Source of the DNA: Brachyspira sp.
GTDB taxonomy: Bacteria > Spirochaetota > Brachyspiria > Brachyspirales > Brachyspiraceae
Length of the DNA stretch: 43,445 nucleotides
Reading direction: 5' to 3'
Assembly (NCBI RefSeq): GCF_029258575.1
Contig: NZ_JARHYI010000042.1
Span: 1-43,445 of the forward strand
Part shown: positions 24,228 through 32,474 of the stretch, piece by piece
How positions within the stretch are numbered: the first letter of the stretch is position 1
Layout of the letters: each line of letters starts with the position of its first letter
Notes under the pieces: generated by a model
What the model was told of the DNA's origin: nothing
Databases searched by the model: none
The model's input: the letters and a program-made list of their open reading frames with translations, nothing else
Made by a program: the position numbers and the translations under genes

Positions 24228-25775
24228 ATGTCTAATGATAAAAAAAAGAAAAAAGTAAAAAATACAAAATATTTTCGTAAATCTCCTCCTATACAATTGG
24301 ATACTGGATTTGTCAGTTTAGAGAGATTCATAGCTATAAATGAATATGATGATGGATCTTTTTCTAGAGAATATAATTGTGATATAATAAATAGAAAAGG
24401 AAGAGATGCGGTTATTATAGTACCTTATGCTTATATAGATAATCAAATACATGTTCTTATGATAAGCACATTCAGACCTGTAGTATATTATAGGGAGAAG
24501 GTTATGACGGGAAAAAGTCATGAAGAGATTGATGAGCATATTATGAATTTTTTAGAGTTTCCTGCTGGAATGCTTGAGGAAGATGAGATAAATGAAAAAA
24601 ATCCTAATCAGGGAATAAAAAAGTGTGCTAAGAGAGAGCTTGAAGAAGAGACTGGATATAATGTAGATTTAAAAAATATAAATGTACTTGGATATAGATA
24701 TTATAGTTCTTCAGGTATAATAACTGAGAGAATTAATATTGCCACTTGCGATATAACAGGATTAACTCCTAAAAAAGAGATTAAAACAGACGGATCTGTT
24801 ATGGAGGAAACTATAGAGGCTTTTTTTGTACCTTTTGATAAAGCTATGAGATGGTGTAAAGATGGAGTTATAAAAAATGCTGGTACAGAAATAGGGCTTC
24901 ATAGGCTTTATTTTTCTATACTATATGAGCATCAGAAGAATCATAATATTATACTTCAAAAAAGACTTCATATTCTGCTGAACGAAATAAATTCTCTTAA
25001 AAAAAGTGCTGAGCATTATAATAAATTGATAAGAGAGTTTAAAGCTACTGTTTCCCATGAATTAAGGCATCCTTTTACAGAGATTATGGGGTATCTTAAT
25101 TTACTCAAAAAAAATAATATGTCAGAAGAAAAAAGAGAAGAGTTCTTTAATATAGTTTCAAGAAGCATTAAGAAACTTTATGATACTAATAACAATCTTA
25201 TACAAATAGCTTTAAAAGATGATGAAAGTTCAAAATATGTATCTGAATTCAATATAGAAGAAGAGCTGAACATCATTATAGATGGTTATAAATTCATTTA
25301 TCCAAAAGATATAAATGTAGAAATGAATATAGAAAAAAACTGCATTACATTAATAGGATATCATGAAAGATTCAAATTAATCATGGAAGGAATAATATCG
25401 AATGCATTCAAATTTACTAAGTCTGGAACTATATCAATAAATGTAAGAACTTTAGATACAATAGAGAAAAAAGAATTAGATTTTTCGCCTGATTTATTTA
25501 ATTATCATACAATGAAAAATATAATACCTAATGAAATAGAGATAATAGTAAAAGATACTGGAAAAGGTATAAAGCAAAGTAAATTAAAAAAAATATTTAT
25601 ACCATTTTATCAGGCAGATTCAAGATTTGAAAGAGAGTATGGAGGAATGGGAATTGGTTTATCTGTTGTAAAGGATTTGCTTTATACTATGCAGGGGATT
25701 ATTAATATAGATAGTTCTGAAGGAGCTGGAACTATAGTAAAATTGAGAATGCCTTTTGGAATACCTGCTAAATAG
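24228..25775 (+). CDS. NUDIX hydrolase-histidine kinase fusion protein
   Basis: A 515-residue soluble protein with two full catalytic modules. Residues ~55-235 are a NUDIX domain. The box reads G114-x5-E120, an insertion, then RELEEETGY at 136-144, all key residues of GX5EX7REUXEEXGU being present with 8 extra residues. FRPVVYYREKV and LEFPAGML before it resemble ADP-sugar pyrophosphatases. Residues ~240-270 are a helical linker. The histidine kinase has VSHELRHPFTEIMGY (His277), N-box EGIISNAFKFT (Asn392), G1 VKDTGKGI (Asp443), FIPFYQ, and G2 YGGMGIGLSVV. There is no membrane segment, no receiver domain and no adjacent response regulator. AAAGAGA precedes the ATG. By inference, NUDIX substrate or turnover could set kinase activity. 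Confidence 0.88.
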   Translation: MSNDKKKKKVKNTKYFRKSPPIQLDTGFVSLERFIAINEYDDGSFSREYNCDIINRKGRDAVIIVPYAYIDNQIHVLMISTFRPVVYYREKVMTGKSHEEIDEHIMNFLEFPAGMLEEDEINEKNPNQGIKKCAKRELEEETGYNVDLKNINVLGYRYYSSSGIITERINIATCDITGLTPKKEIKTDGSVMEETIEAFFVPFDKAMRWCKDGVIKNAGTEIGLHRLYFSILYEHQKNHNIILQKRLHILLNEINSLKKSAEHYNKLIREFKATVSHELRHPFTEIMGYLNLLKKNNMSEEKREEFFNIVSRSIKKLYDTNNNLIQIALKDDESSKYVSEFNIEEELNIIIDGYKFIYPKDINVEMNIEKNCITLIGYHERFKLIMEGIISNAFKFTKSGTISINVRTLDTIEKKELDFSPDLFNYHTMKNIIPNEIEIIVKDTGKGIKQSKLKKIFIPFYQADSRFEREYGGMGIGLSVVKDLLYTMQGIINIDSSEGAGTIVKLRMPFGIPAK

Positions 25776-25803
25776 TCTTATTTATACTTAATTAAATAAA
25801 TTA

Positions 25804-26115
25804 ACGCACGGTAAAAAAAATTTTATTTATTACTAATATTATTATCATTAATTAACATATATTTTTAATTTCGTTTTGCGTGCGGTTATAGATCAGCAAA
25901 TTTAAGAAAAGCTTGGGCGGGTGCTGAAAATTCTAATTAGGGCAGAAAAGTGGTATAAGATTAAATTATATATTAGGATGATAAACATAAAGGGTGGGCG
26001 TATGTATATGAAATTTTATTTACATACCCCTCCCTTTATTTTTTACTGCCTTTATAAAAGATTACGATGCATTTTTTCTTATTATCAATTAAGAAATATT
26101 AACACCCACCCTAGC
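25804..26115 (+). repeat. Modular G/C-boxed inverted repeat, copy 2 (order C-C'-B'-A'-A-B)
   Basis: The same boxes as at 19622-19930, but permuted: C ACGCACGG (25804-25811), C' GCGTGCGG (25878-25885), B' GCTTGGGCGGGTGC (25911-25924), A' ATAAAGGGTGGGCG (25987-26000), A CCCCTCCCTTTAT (26027-26039) and B CACCCACCCTAGC (26103-26115). The linkers are also shared: GCAAATTTAAGAAAA before B' and TCAATTAAGAAATATTA before B. A' and A form a hairpin extended by TATGTA/TACATA. The element occupies most of the 433-nt gap between the fusion kinase gene and the next gene. It contains a 67-codon open frame that I do not consider a gene. Confidence 0.7.
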
Positions 26116-26208
26116 TTTTTTTAAATAAAAAAGTAAGTATGTATTAAAAATGTTGATAAAATTGACTTTTTAATAAAATTTTATTATGAATTAATATTAA
26201 AATGAATT

Positions 26209-26640
26209 TTAATTTCTATATTTAATCATTATTATTTTTCTTCCATTATTTTCAAAATAGAAATCATCTGTGTATAGAGAGATTAGAAATATTCCTCTTC
26301 CGCTATCTTTATAAATATTTTCTTGTGATTCTGTGAGCCCTATCATAGTCATAGTATAATCAAAGCCGTCTCCTTCATCTTCTATAATAACTTTTACCAT
26401 TTCATCATCAATATGAAAATATATATTTACATTTTTATTATAATCGCTTTTATTTCCATGAACTATTGAATTAGTTAAAGCTTCTTCAAAGGCTATTTGA
26501 AATGCATCGCATTCTTTGATACCATTTGTATGTAAAAAATCTAAAAAGTCATTAGATGCTTTAGGTATTAATAATTTATCACTAGGAATTTTCATAAACA
26601 ATCTTTTATCTATTTTGTTTTTATAGTACTCCATTTCCAT
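26209..26640 (-). CDS. RsbW/SpoIIAB-like ATP-binding protein (anti-sigma factor type)
   Basis: A 143-residue GHKL ATPase. The N-box is FEEALTNSIVHGN (Asn57), the G1 box EDEGDGFD (Asp88), and the G2 box DSGRGIFLISLYTDDF (112-127), the standard order and spacing of RsbW-type kinases. Such proteins hold sigma factors or phosphorylate STAS-domain partners, neither of which is visible nearby. It is on the opposite strand to the other two GHKL genes and has its own promoter. Either of two close ATGs (26640, 26634) may be used; no clear ribosome binding site decides. Confidence 0.85.
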   Translation of the reverse strand: MEMEYYKNKIDKRLFMKIPSDKLLIPKASNDFLDFLHTNGIKECDAFQIAFEEALTNSIVHGNKSDYNKNVNIYFHIDDEMVKVIIEDEGDGFDYTMTMIGLTESQENIYKDSGRGIFLISLYTDDFYFENNGRKIIMIKYRN

Positions 26641-26703
26641 AATTCAGTTCTACTTATCGGCAAAATTTTATTACTATAATCAGTTATATTATTTTACTTA
26701 TAA

Positions 26704-26731
26704 AGTATAGTAAAATAACTTTCATTGTCAA
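26704..26731 (-). promoter_or_regulatory. Promoter of the minus-strand RsbW-like gene
   Basis: On the minus strand: TTGACA, a 16-nt spacer, TATACT, about 60 nt before the ATG. Confidence 0.65.
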
Positions 26732-26752
26732 GTTTTTAACTATACAAAAATA

Positions 26753-26781
26753 TTGACATTAATTATAATTTTGAATACAAT
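26753..26781 (+). promoter_or_regulatory. Promoter of the DegT-type aminotransferase gene
   Basis: TTGACA, a 17-nt spacer, TACAAT, 27 nt before the ATG. It is divergent from the promoter at 26704-26731, with the two -35 boxes about 20 nt apart. Confidence 0.75.
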
Positions 26782-26808
26782 TTAACCATATTAATATAAG
26801 GATTTTTT

Positions 26809-27927
26809 ATGAAATATATGAACCTTTACAGAGGATATGAAAAGAGAAAAGGATCCATAGATAAAAAGATATCTTCTATTATAGAGAGAAGCCAATTTAT
26901 ATTTGGAGAAGAATTAGAAAGTTTGGAAATAGAATTATCAAATTATACAGGTGTTAAATATGCTGTAGGAGTGTCATCAGGACATGTTGGATTAGTATTG
27001 TCCCTTTTGGCATTGGGGTTTAATGCTGGGGAAAATCATTCAAATAAAGAAGTGATAGTACCCGCTATGACATTCTTTTCTACTGCTGAGGCTCCTGCTT
27101 TTTTAGGAATGAAAGTAAGAGTTTGCGATATTGACGAATATTTTAATATGGATATAAAAAAACTTGAAAGCTTAATAAATAAAAATACCGTTGCAATTAT
27201 ACCTGTTAATTTATTTGGACAATGTGCTAATTATGATGCTATACTTGATATTGCTAAAAAAAATAATATTTTCGTTATAGAGGATGCATGCCAGTCATTC
27301 GGAGCTAGTTATAAAGATATAAAATCATGTTCAGGAAAATTAGGCGATATTGCAGTAACTTCGTTTTTCCCTGCAAAACCTTTAGGCTGTTTCGGGGACG
27401 GCGGAATGGTATTTACTAACAATGAAGAATTGTACAAAAATTTAAAGCAGCTTCGTCATCATGGAGATGAAGGCACAATGATACATGTTAAATTAGGTAC
27501 TACAGGAAGGCTTGATAATTTACAGGCTGGAATACTACTTGAAAAATTTAAAGGCTTTGATGAAGATATGGAACATAGAAGAAAAGCTGGAGAATATTAT
27601 AGTGATCAATTAAAGAATATAGTAAAAGTTCCAAAAATAGCAGAATATAATAAAAGCGTTTATGCACAGTATGTTATACAGGTAGAAGATAATAGAGATG
27701 AAATAAGAAATAAATTAAATGAGCTTGGAGTACCTACTGCACTTTATTATCCTCATCCTATACATTTAGCACCAGTACTTGCTGAAAAATTAGGATATAA
27801 AGAAGGAGATATGCCTGTATCTGAATATGCTTCAAAACATAATATAGCTTTGCCTATAGATAATGATATTTTGAAAGAAGAACAGGATATAGTTATAGAT
27901 GCCATTAAGAAAGTTTTAGGTAAATAA
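26809..27927 (+). CDS. DegT/DnrJ/EryC1/StrS family PLP-dependent aminotransferase
   Basis: Makes amino sugars on nucleotide-sugar precursors for surface polysaccharides or related glycans. The PLP-binding residues are visible: Asp159 in VIEDACQSFGA, and the Schiff-base Lys190 in SFFPAKPLGCFGDGGM. The substrate loop RHHGDEG and the GRLDNLQAGILLEKF block are typical. The length of 372 residues is normal. AAGGA lies before the ATG at 26809 (an ATG at 26818 is an alternative). The gene stands alone between its promoter and terminator, without other glycan genes, so the sugar cannot be named. Confidence 0.92.
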   Translation: MKYMNLYRGYEKRKGSIDKKISSIIERSQFIFGEELESLEIELSNYTGVKYAVGVSSGHVGLVLSLLALGFNAGENHSNKEVIVPAMTFFSTAEAPAFLGMKVRVCDIDEYFNMDIKKLESLINKNTVAIIPVNLFGQCANYDAILDIAKKNNIFVIEDACQSFGASYKDIKSCSGKLGDIAVTSFFPAKPLGCFGDGGMVFTNNEELYKNLKQLRHHGDEGTMIHVKLGTTGRLDNLQAGILLEKFKGFDEDMEHRRKAGEYYSDQLKNIVKVPKIAEYNKSVYAQYVIQVEDNRDEIRNKLNELGVPTALYYPHPIHLAPVLAEKLGYKEGDMPVSEYASKHNIALPIDNDILKEEQDIVIDAIKKVLGK

Positions 27928-27953
27928 TTAATTCAATTAATGCTATAAAAATA

Positions 27954-27996
27954 AAAAGTAGGTTTTTTAGTATTAAATGTACTTACTTTTTTATTT
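27954..27996 (+). terminator. Intrinsic terminator of the aminotransferase gene
   Basis: AAAAGTAGGT (27954-27963) pairs with ACTTACTTTT (27981-27990), one mismatch, followed by a T-rich tract. Confidence 0.65.
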
Positions 27997-28033
27997 TTTA
28001 AGTAATTTTCACACAGTATAAATTACAACATAT

Positions 28034-28086
28034 ATACTATTTAAAATAAATAGTATTATATTATTAATTATGATATAATACTATTT
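28034..28086 (+). promoter_or_regulatory. Three-part inverted repeat upstream of the hsd operon
   Basis: Segment 1 ATACTATTT (28034-28042), segment 2 AAATAGTATTATAT (28048-28061), segment 3 ATATAATACTATTT (28073-28086). Segment 2 is perfectly complementary to segment 1 over 9 nt and to segment 3 over 14 nt, so only one hairpin can form at a time. It lies 68 nt before the hsdR ATG. It could be a protein operator or an RNA switch; no T run follows, so a simple terminator is unlikely. Confidence 0.5.
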
Positions 28087-28154
28087 CAATAAATTATTAT
28101 TATAATAACTTTAATGATTATCAATAATATTTACTGAAACTAAAGGTATATAAA

Positions 28155-31100
28155 ATGGAATATAAAATTATATATGAAAATGAAATAGAATTGGATTTTA
28201 TTAATAAACTTATAGATTTAAAATACACATATAGAGGTGATATAAGCGACAGAATGTCTCTTGATGCTAATTTTAGAAATCATTTTGAAAATCTTAATAA
28301 AGTTAAATTAAGTGATAATGAATTTTCTAGATTGAAAGAAGATATTATAACTCCAAATGTATTTTCAGCATCAAAAATATTAAGAGAAAAAAATAATTTA
28401 AAAAGAGATGATGATACCGTTTTGGACTACACTCTTGTAAATACAACCGATTGGTGCAAAAACGAGTATGAAGTAACTAATCAGCTTCGTATGAATACAG
28501 AAAATAGTTATCATCGTTATGATGTTATAATACTTATTAACGGCATACCTCTTGTACAAATAGAATTGAAAACACTTCATATTTCAGCTAAAAAAGCTAT
28601 GGAGCAAATAGTACAATATAAAAAAGATGTAGGCAATGGATTTACTAATTCTTTATTATGTTTTATGCAGATTTTTATTGTAAGTAATAGAAGTAATACT
28701 TATTATTTTGCAAATAACAATAACGAACATTTTAATTTCAATGCTAAAGAAGAATTTACAGATATACATTATCTTGCTGACAAAGATAATAAAAAAATCA
28801 CATATTTACATGACTTTGCTGAGGTTTTTTTATCAAAATGTACATTAGGCGAATTTATAAGTAAATATATAGTTTTGATGGAAACAGATAAAAAATTACT
28901 TCTTATGCGTTATTATCAAATACATGCCGTAAAAGCTATAATAGACTGCATAGAACAAAACAGAGGAAACGGATATATTTGGCATGCCACAGGAAGCGGA
29001 AAAACATTAACATCTTTCAAGGCTTCAACTTTATTAAAAGATAATAGGAATATAGCAAAATGCCTTTTTGTTGTAGATAGAAAAGATTTAGATAAACAAA
29101 CAAGAGATGAATTTAATAAATTTCAAGAGAATTGTGTAGAAGAAAATACAAACACAAAAAAATTAGTAGAAAGACTTATTTCTAATGATATAAAAGACAA
29201 AGTTATAGTAACTACAATACAAAAATTAGTATTAGCACTTGATGAAAATAGTAAAAGAAATAAAAATAAGAAGAAAAATGGAATTCCTACATACAAAGAA
29301 CTTTTATTACCGCTTTCTAATAAAAGAGTTGTTATAATATTTGATGAATGTCATCGTTCACAATTTGGAGAAAATCATAAAACTATTAAAAACTTCTTTC
29401 CAAAAGCACAATTTTTTGGATTTACAGGAACACCTATTTTTGCACAAAATTCTAATTATAAAAAGATAGACGGAACAGAAGGCACTTATGCCACAACAAA
29501 GGATATTTTTGAAAAAGAACTTCATTCATACACAATCACAAATGCTATTGATGATAATAATGTTTTGCGTTTTAATATACAATACTTTGGCCCTAATTAT
29601 GGCAAAGCAGCAAATAAAGATCAGAATAAAACTGCTATTGTAAACAAAATTTTAGAAAGTCATGATAAAGTAACTGTTTATAGAAAATATAATGCCCTAT
29701 TTGCAGTATCATCTATTAATGAAGCTATTGAATACTATGATATTTTTAAATCTCAGCAAAAAGAATATACAGAAAATAATGATGAGTTCAAACCTTTAAA
29801 TATATTCTGTGTATTTTCTCCGCCTGCTGAAGGTAATAAAGATGTTAAACAGCTTCAAGAAGACCTTTGGCAGGAAAAAGAAGATAATAAAAAAGAACCT
29901 GAAAAAAAGAAAGAAGCATTAAGCAATATTATAGATGATTATAATAAACAGTATAATACTAATTATGATATCAATAATTTTGACGGATATTATAAAGATG
30001 TACAGGAGAGAATAAAAAGTCAAAAATACAGCAATGCCGATCTTCCTCATAATAAAAAAATAGATATAACAATAGTAGTTGATATGCTATTAACTGGCTT
30101 TGATTCAAAATATCTAAATACAATATATGTTGATAAGAATTTAAAACATCATGGATTAATACAAGCATTTTCAAGAACCAATAGAATTTTAAATGGATTA
30201 AAACCTTATGGAAATATACTTGATTTTAGATATCAAAAGGATGCTGTTGATGAGGCTATATCACTTTTCTCTGGAGAAGAAAATAGTGAAATGGTAAGAG
30301 AAATATGGATTACACCTGATGCATTTGAAATGACAGAAAAATATCGTAATGCTGTCAATGAATTAAAAAAGTTTATGGAGTCAAAGAACCTTGAATTTAA
30401 GCCAGAAGAAATAAGTAATTTAAAAGGCGATGATGCCAGATATGAATTTATTAATAAGTTTAAAGAGATAAGAAGAATAAGAAATTATATTGAGCAGTAT
30501 GTGAATATAGAAGAAAAAGATGCTGAAAAAATAGAAGAATGTATGTCTAAAGAGATTTTTAGCTCATTTTCTGGTATATATAGAGATGTGGCAGAAAGGC
30601 TAAAAAAACAAAATAAAGCTTATTATGATGAAAATGGAAGGAATGATGAAAGATTTGAACAAACAGATTTTGAATATATACTTTTTGCCAATGATATTAT
30701 AGATTATGATTATATAATGTCGCTCATATCGAAAATGACAGGTCAAACTGTAGAAAAAGTGAAAGCAGCCAAAGAAGATATAATAAAATTATTATCCTCT
30801 ACAACAAGTATGCTTGATGAACAGGAAGATCTCAAAGAATATATAAATCTCCTTCCTGTGAATAAACCTTTAAGCGAAAAAGAATTAAAAGAAAATTATA
30901 ATGAGTTTAAAAAAGAAAAGAATAATGTAGAAATAAATATTATAGCTCAAAGACATAAGATAGATAATGAAAAACTTAAAGCATTTGTATATCACACTTC
31001 AGAGATGCTTATTCTCAACGAGGATTCATTAACGGAACTTGTGGCTCCATTAAATTTAGGCTGGATTGATAGAACAAATAAAGAGAAAGCCATAATGAAA

Positions 31101-31175
31101 GATATTTTGCCATTATTGAAAAAACTTTCTAAAGACAAAATTATCAAAGGATTAAGTGCTTATGAAGAAGAATAA
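28155..31175 (+). CDS. hsdR: Type I restriction enzyme, R (motor/nuclease) subunit
   Basis: Translocates and cuts unmodified DNA as part of the R2M2S complex. The PD-(D/E)xK nuclease has Asp123 in YDVIIL, Glu137-x-Lys139 in QIELK, and the QxxxY motif at 151-155. The SF2 helicase motor has Walker A ATGSGKT (278-284), DECH (397-400) and FTGTP (423-427). Later motor motifs include VDMLLTGFDSKYLNTIYVDK and AFSRTNR. The C-terminal helical part contacts the methylase. At 1006 residues it is full length and intact. Only a weak AAAGG precedes the ATG. It overlaps hsdS slightly. Confidence 0.96.
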   Translation: MEYKIIYENEIELDFINKLIDLKYTYRGDISDRMSLDANFRNHFENLNKVKLSDNEFSRLKEDIITPNVFSASKILREKNNLKRDDDTVLDYTLVNTTDWCKNEYEVTNQLRMNTENSYHRYDVIILINGIPLVQIELKTLHISAKKAMEQIVQYKKDVGNGFTNSLLCFMQIFIVSNRSNTYYFANNNNEHFNFNAKEEFTDIHYLADKDNKKITYLHDFAEVFLSKCTLGEFISKYIVLMETDKKLLLMRYYQIHAVKAIIDCIEQNRGNGYIWHATGSGKTLTSFKASTLLKDNRNIAKCLFVVDRKDLDKQTRDEFNKFQENCVEENTNTKKLVERLISNDIKDKVIVTTIQKLVLALDENSKRNKNKKKNGIPTYKELLLPLSNKRVVIIFDECHRSQFGENHKTIKNFFPKAQFFGFTGTPIFAQNSNYKKIDGTEGTYATTKDIFEKELHSYTITNAIDDNNVLRFNIQYFGPNYGKAANKDQNKTAIVNKILESHDKVTVYRKYNALFAVSSINEAIEYYDIFKSQQKEYTENNDEFKPLNIFCVFSPPAEGNKDVKQLQEDLWQEKEDNKKEPEKKKEALSNIIDDYNKQYNTNYDINNFDGYYKDVQERIKSQKYSNADLPHNKKIDITIVVDMLLTGFDSKYLNTIYVDKNLKHHGLIQAFSRTNRILNGLKPYGNILDFRYQKDAVDEAISLFSGEENSEMVREIWITPDAFEMTEKYRNAVNELKKFMESKNLEFKPEEISNLKGDDARYEFINKFKEIRRIRNYIEQYVNIEEKDAEKIEECMSKEIFSSFSGIYRDVAERLKKQNKAYYDENGRNDERFEQTDFEYILFANDIIDYDYIMSLISKMTGQTVEKVKAAKEDIIKLLSSTTSMLDEQEDLKEYINLLPVNKPLSEKELKENYNEFKKEKNNVEINIIAQRHKIDNEKLKAFVYHTSEMLILNEDSLTELVAPLNLGWIDRTNKEKAIMKDILPLLKKLSKDKIIKGLSAYEEE

Positions 31176-32439
31176 ATTAGTTCCAAAACTTAGATTTCCA
31201 GAATTTAAAAATTCTCCTAGTTGGGATATAAAAAAATTTGATTTTCAATTTTTGCCTACAAATACTTTTTCAAGGTCAGAAATGAATAATAATAAAGGTA
31301 TTGTTAAAAATATTCATTATGGTGATATATTAACAAAATATAATTATATTGTAGATAAAACTTCATTAATACCATTTATTAATGATGATATAAATTTAAA
31401 CAAATTTACTAGAGAAAGTTATTTAAAAAGTGGTGATATTATCATTGCTGATACAGCAGAAGATTTTAGTGCGGGTAAGTCTATAGAAGTTCAAAACATA
31501 AATTGTAAAGTTTTATCTGGGCAACATACTTTTTTATGCCGACCTCAAATAAAATATGCCCCTAAATTTTTAGGATATTACTTAAATTCACCACTATATC
31601 ATAATCATTTAACAAAATTTTTAACAGGTACAAAGGTATACTCGATAACCAAAACAAATATAAAGAATACATTTATTATATATCCTGATAATTTAGAAGA
31701 ACAGCAGAAAATTGCTGATTGTCTAGCTTCTATTGATGAGCTTGTAGATGCAGAGAAAAGAAAATTAGAGGCTTTAAAAAAATATAAAAAAGCCTTAATG
31801 CAGAAACTTTTTCCATCTGAAGATGCTTCAATTCCAGAATTGAGATTTGCAGAATTTAGAATTAATATAGATTTTTTTAATGGTAATTTATTATTTGAAC
31901 AAATTTCAAATAAAAATAATAATTCAGATTTACCTATTCTTGCAATTACTCAAAATAAGGGAGCTATTCCAAGAAATGAAATTAATTACAATGTTGTTGC
32001 TACAGAAAAAAGTATATCTACTTATAAAGTAGTTGAAGTTGGTGATTTTATAATAAGTTTAAGATCTTTTCAAGGAGGGATAGAGTACTCAAATTATAAA
32101 GGGATTTGTAGCCCAGCATACATAATTTTGAGAAAAAAAAATAATAATATATACGAGCCATATTATAAATACTATTTCAAAACGGATAGATATATTATAA
32201 ATTTAAATGCTAACATTGAAGGTATAAGAGATGGTAAAATGATTTCATATAGTCAATTTTCAGATATAAAAATACCATGTCCTACATTAGAAGAACAACA
32301 AAAAATAGCTGATTGTTTGGCTTCTATTGATAGCATTATTGACAGTCAGGTTAAAAGAATAGACAATTTAATTAAACATAAAAAGGCTTTGATGCAGGGG
32401 CTTTTTCCTGATATGGAGAGTATTGAGGATTATGAATAA
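31162..32439 (+). CDS. hsdS: Type I restriction enzyme, S (specificity) subunit
   Basis: Determines the DNA target. Two target-recognition domains (about residues 1-170 and 215-370) are each followed by a conserved helical spacer that begins with the same 15 residues, LEEQQKIADCLASID. The matching DNA, 31693-31737 and 32287-32331, agrees at 40 of 45 positions. The second TRD is followed by KHKKALMQGLFPD, matching KYKKALMQKLFPS after the first. Starts at 31156 (GTG) and 31162 (ATG) both lie inside the end of hsdR; I chose the ATG because AAAGGA is then 10 nt upstream. The protein is ~425 residues and intact. The recognition sequence cannot be read from the protein. Confidence 0.93.
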   Translation: MKKNKLVPKLRFPEFKNSPSWDIKKFDFQFLPTNTFSRSEMNNNKGIVKNIHYGDILTKYNYIVDKTSLIPFINDDINLNKFTRESYLKSGDIIIADTAEDFSAGKSIEVQNINCKVLSGQHTFLCRPQIKYAPKFLGYYLNSPLYHNHLTKFLTGTKVYSITKTNIKNTFIIYPDNLEEQQKIADCLASIDELVDAEKRKLEALKKYKKALMQKLFPSEDASIPELRFAEFRINIDFFNGNLLFEQISNKNNNSDLPILAITQNKGAIPRNEINYNVVATEKSISTYKVVEVGDFIISLRSFQGGIEYSNYKGICSPAYIILRKKNNNIYEPYYKYYFKTDRYIINLNANIEGIRDGKMISYSQFSDIKIPCPTLEEQQKIADCLASIDSIIDSQVKRIDNLIKHKKALMQGLFPDMESIEDYE

Positions 32440-32474
32440 TCAATTCAATAAAAATGTAATTGAGGAGAAAAAAG

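Noticed and set aside
19622-26115. The two repeats as ends of one large mobile element (19.6-26.1 kb)
   Set aside because: The span contains the essential rpmH-jag operon, no integrase or transposase, and the repeats are permuted relative to each other rather than terminal inverted copies.
25921-26124. 67-codon open frame between the NUDIX kinase and the RsbW-like gene
   Set aside because: It lies inside the modular repeat, has no ribosome binding site, and its sequence is explained by the repeat boxes; the matching parts of the other copy are not open in the same way.
31162-32439. Inverting (shufflon-like) hsdS system
   Set aside because: Only one hsdS gene is present, the internal repeats are direct, and no recombinase gene is adjacent.
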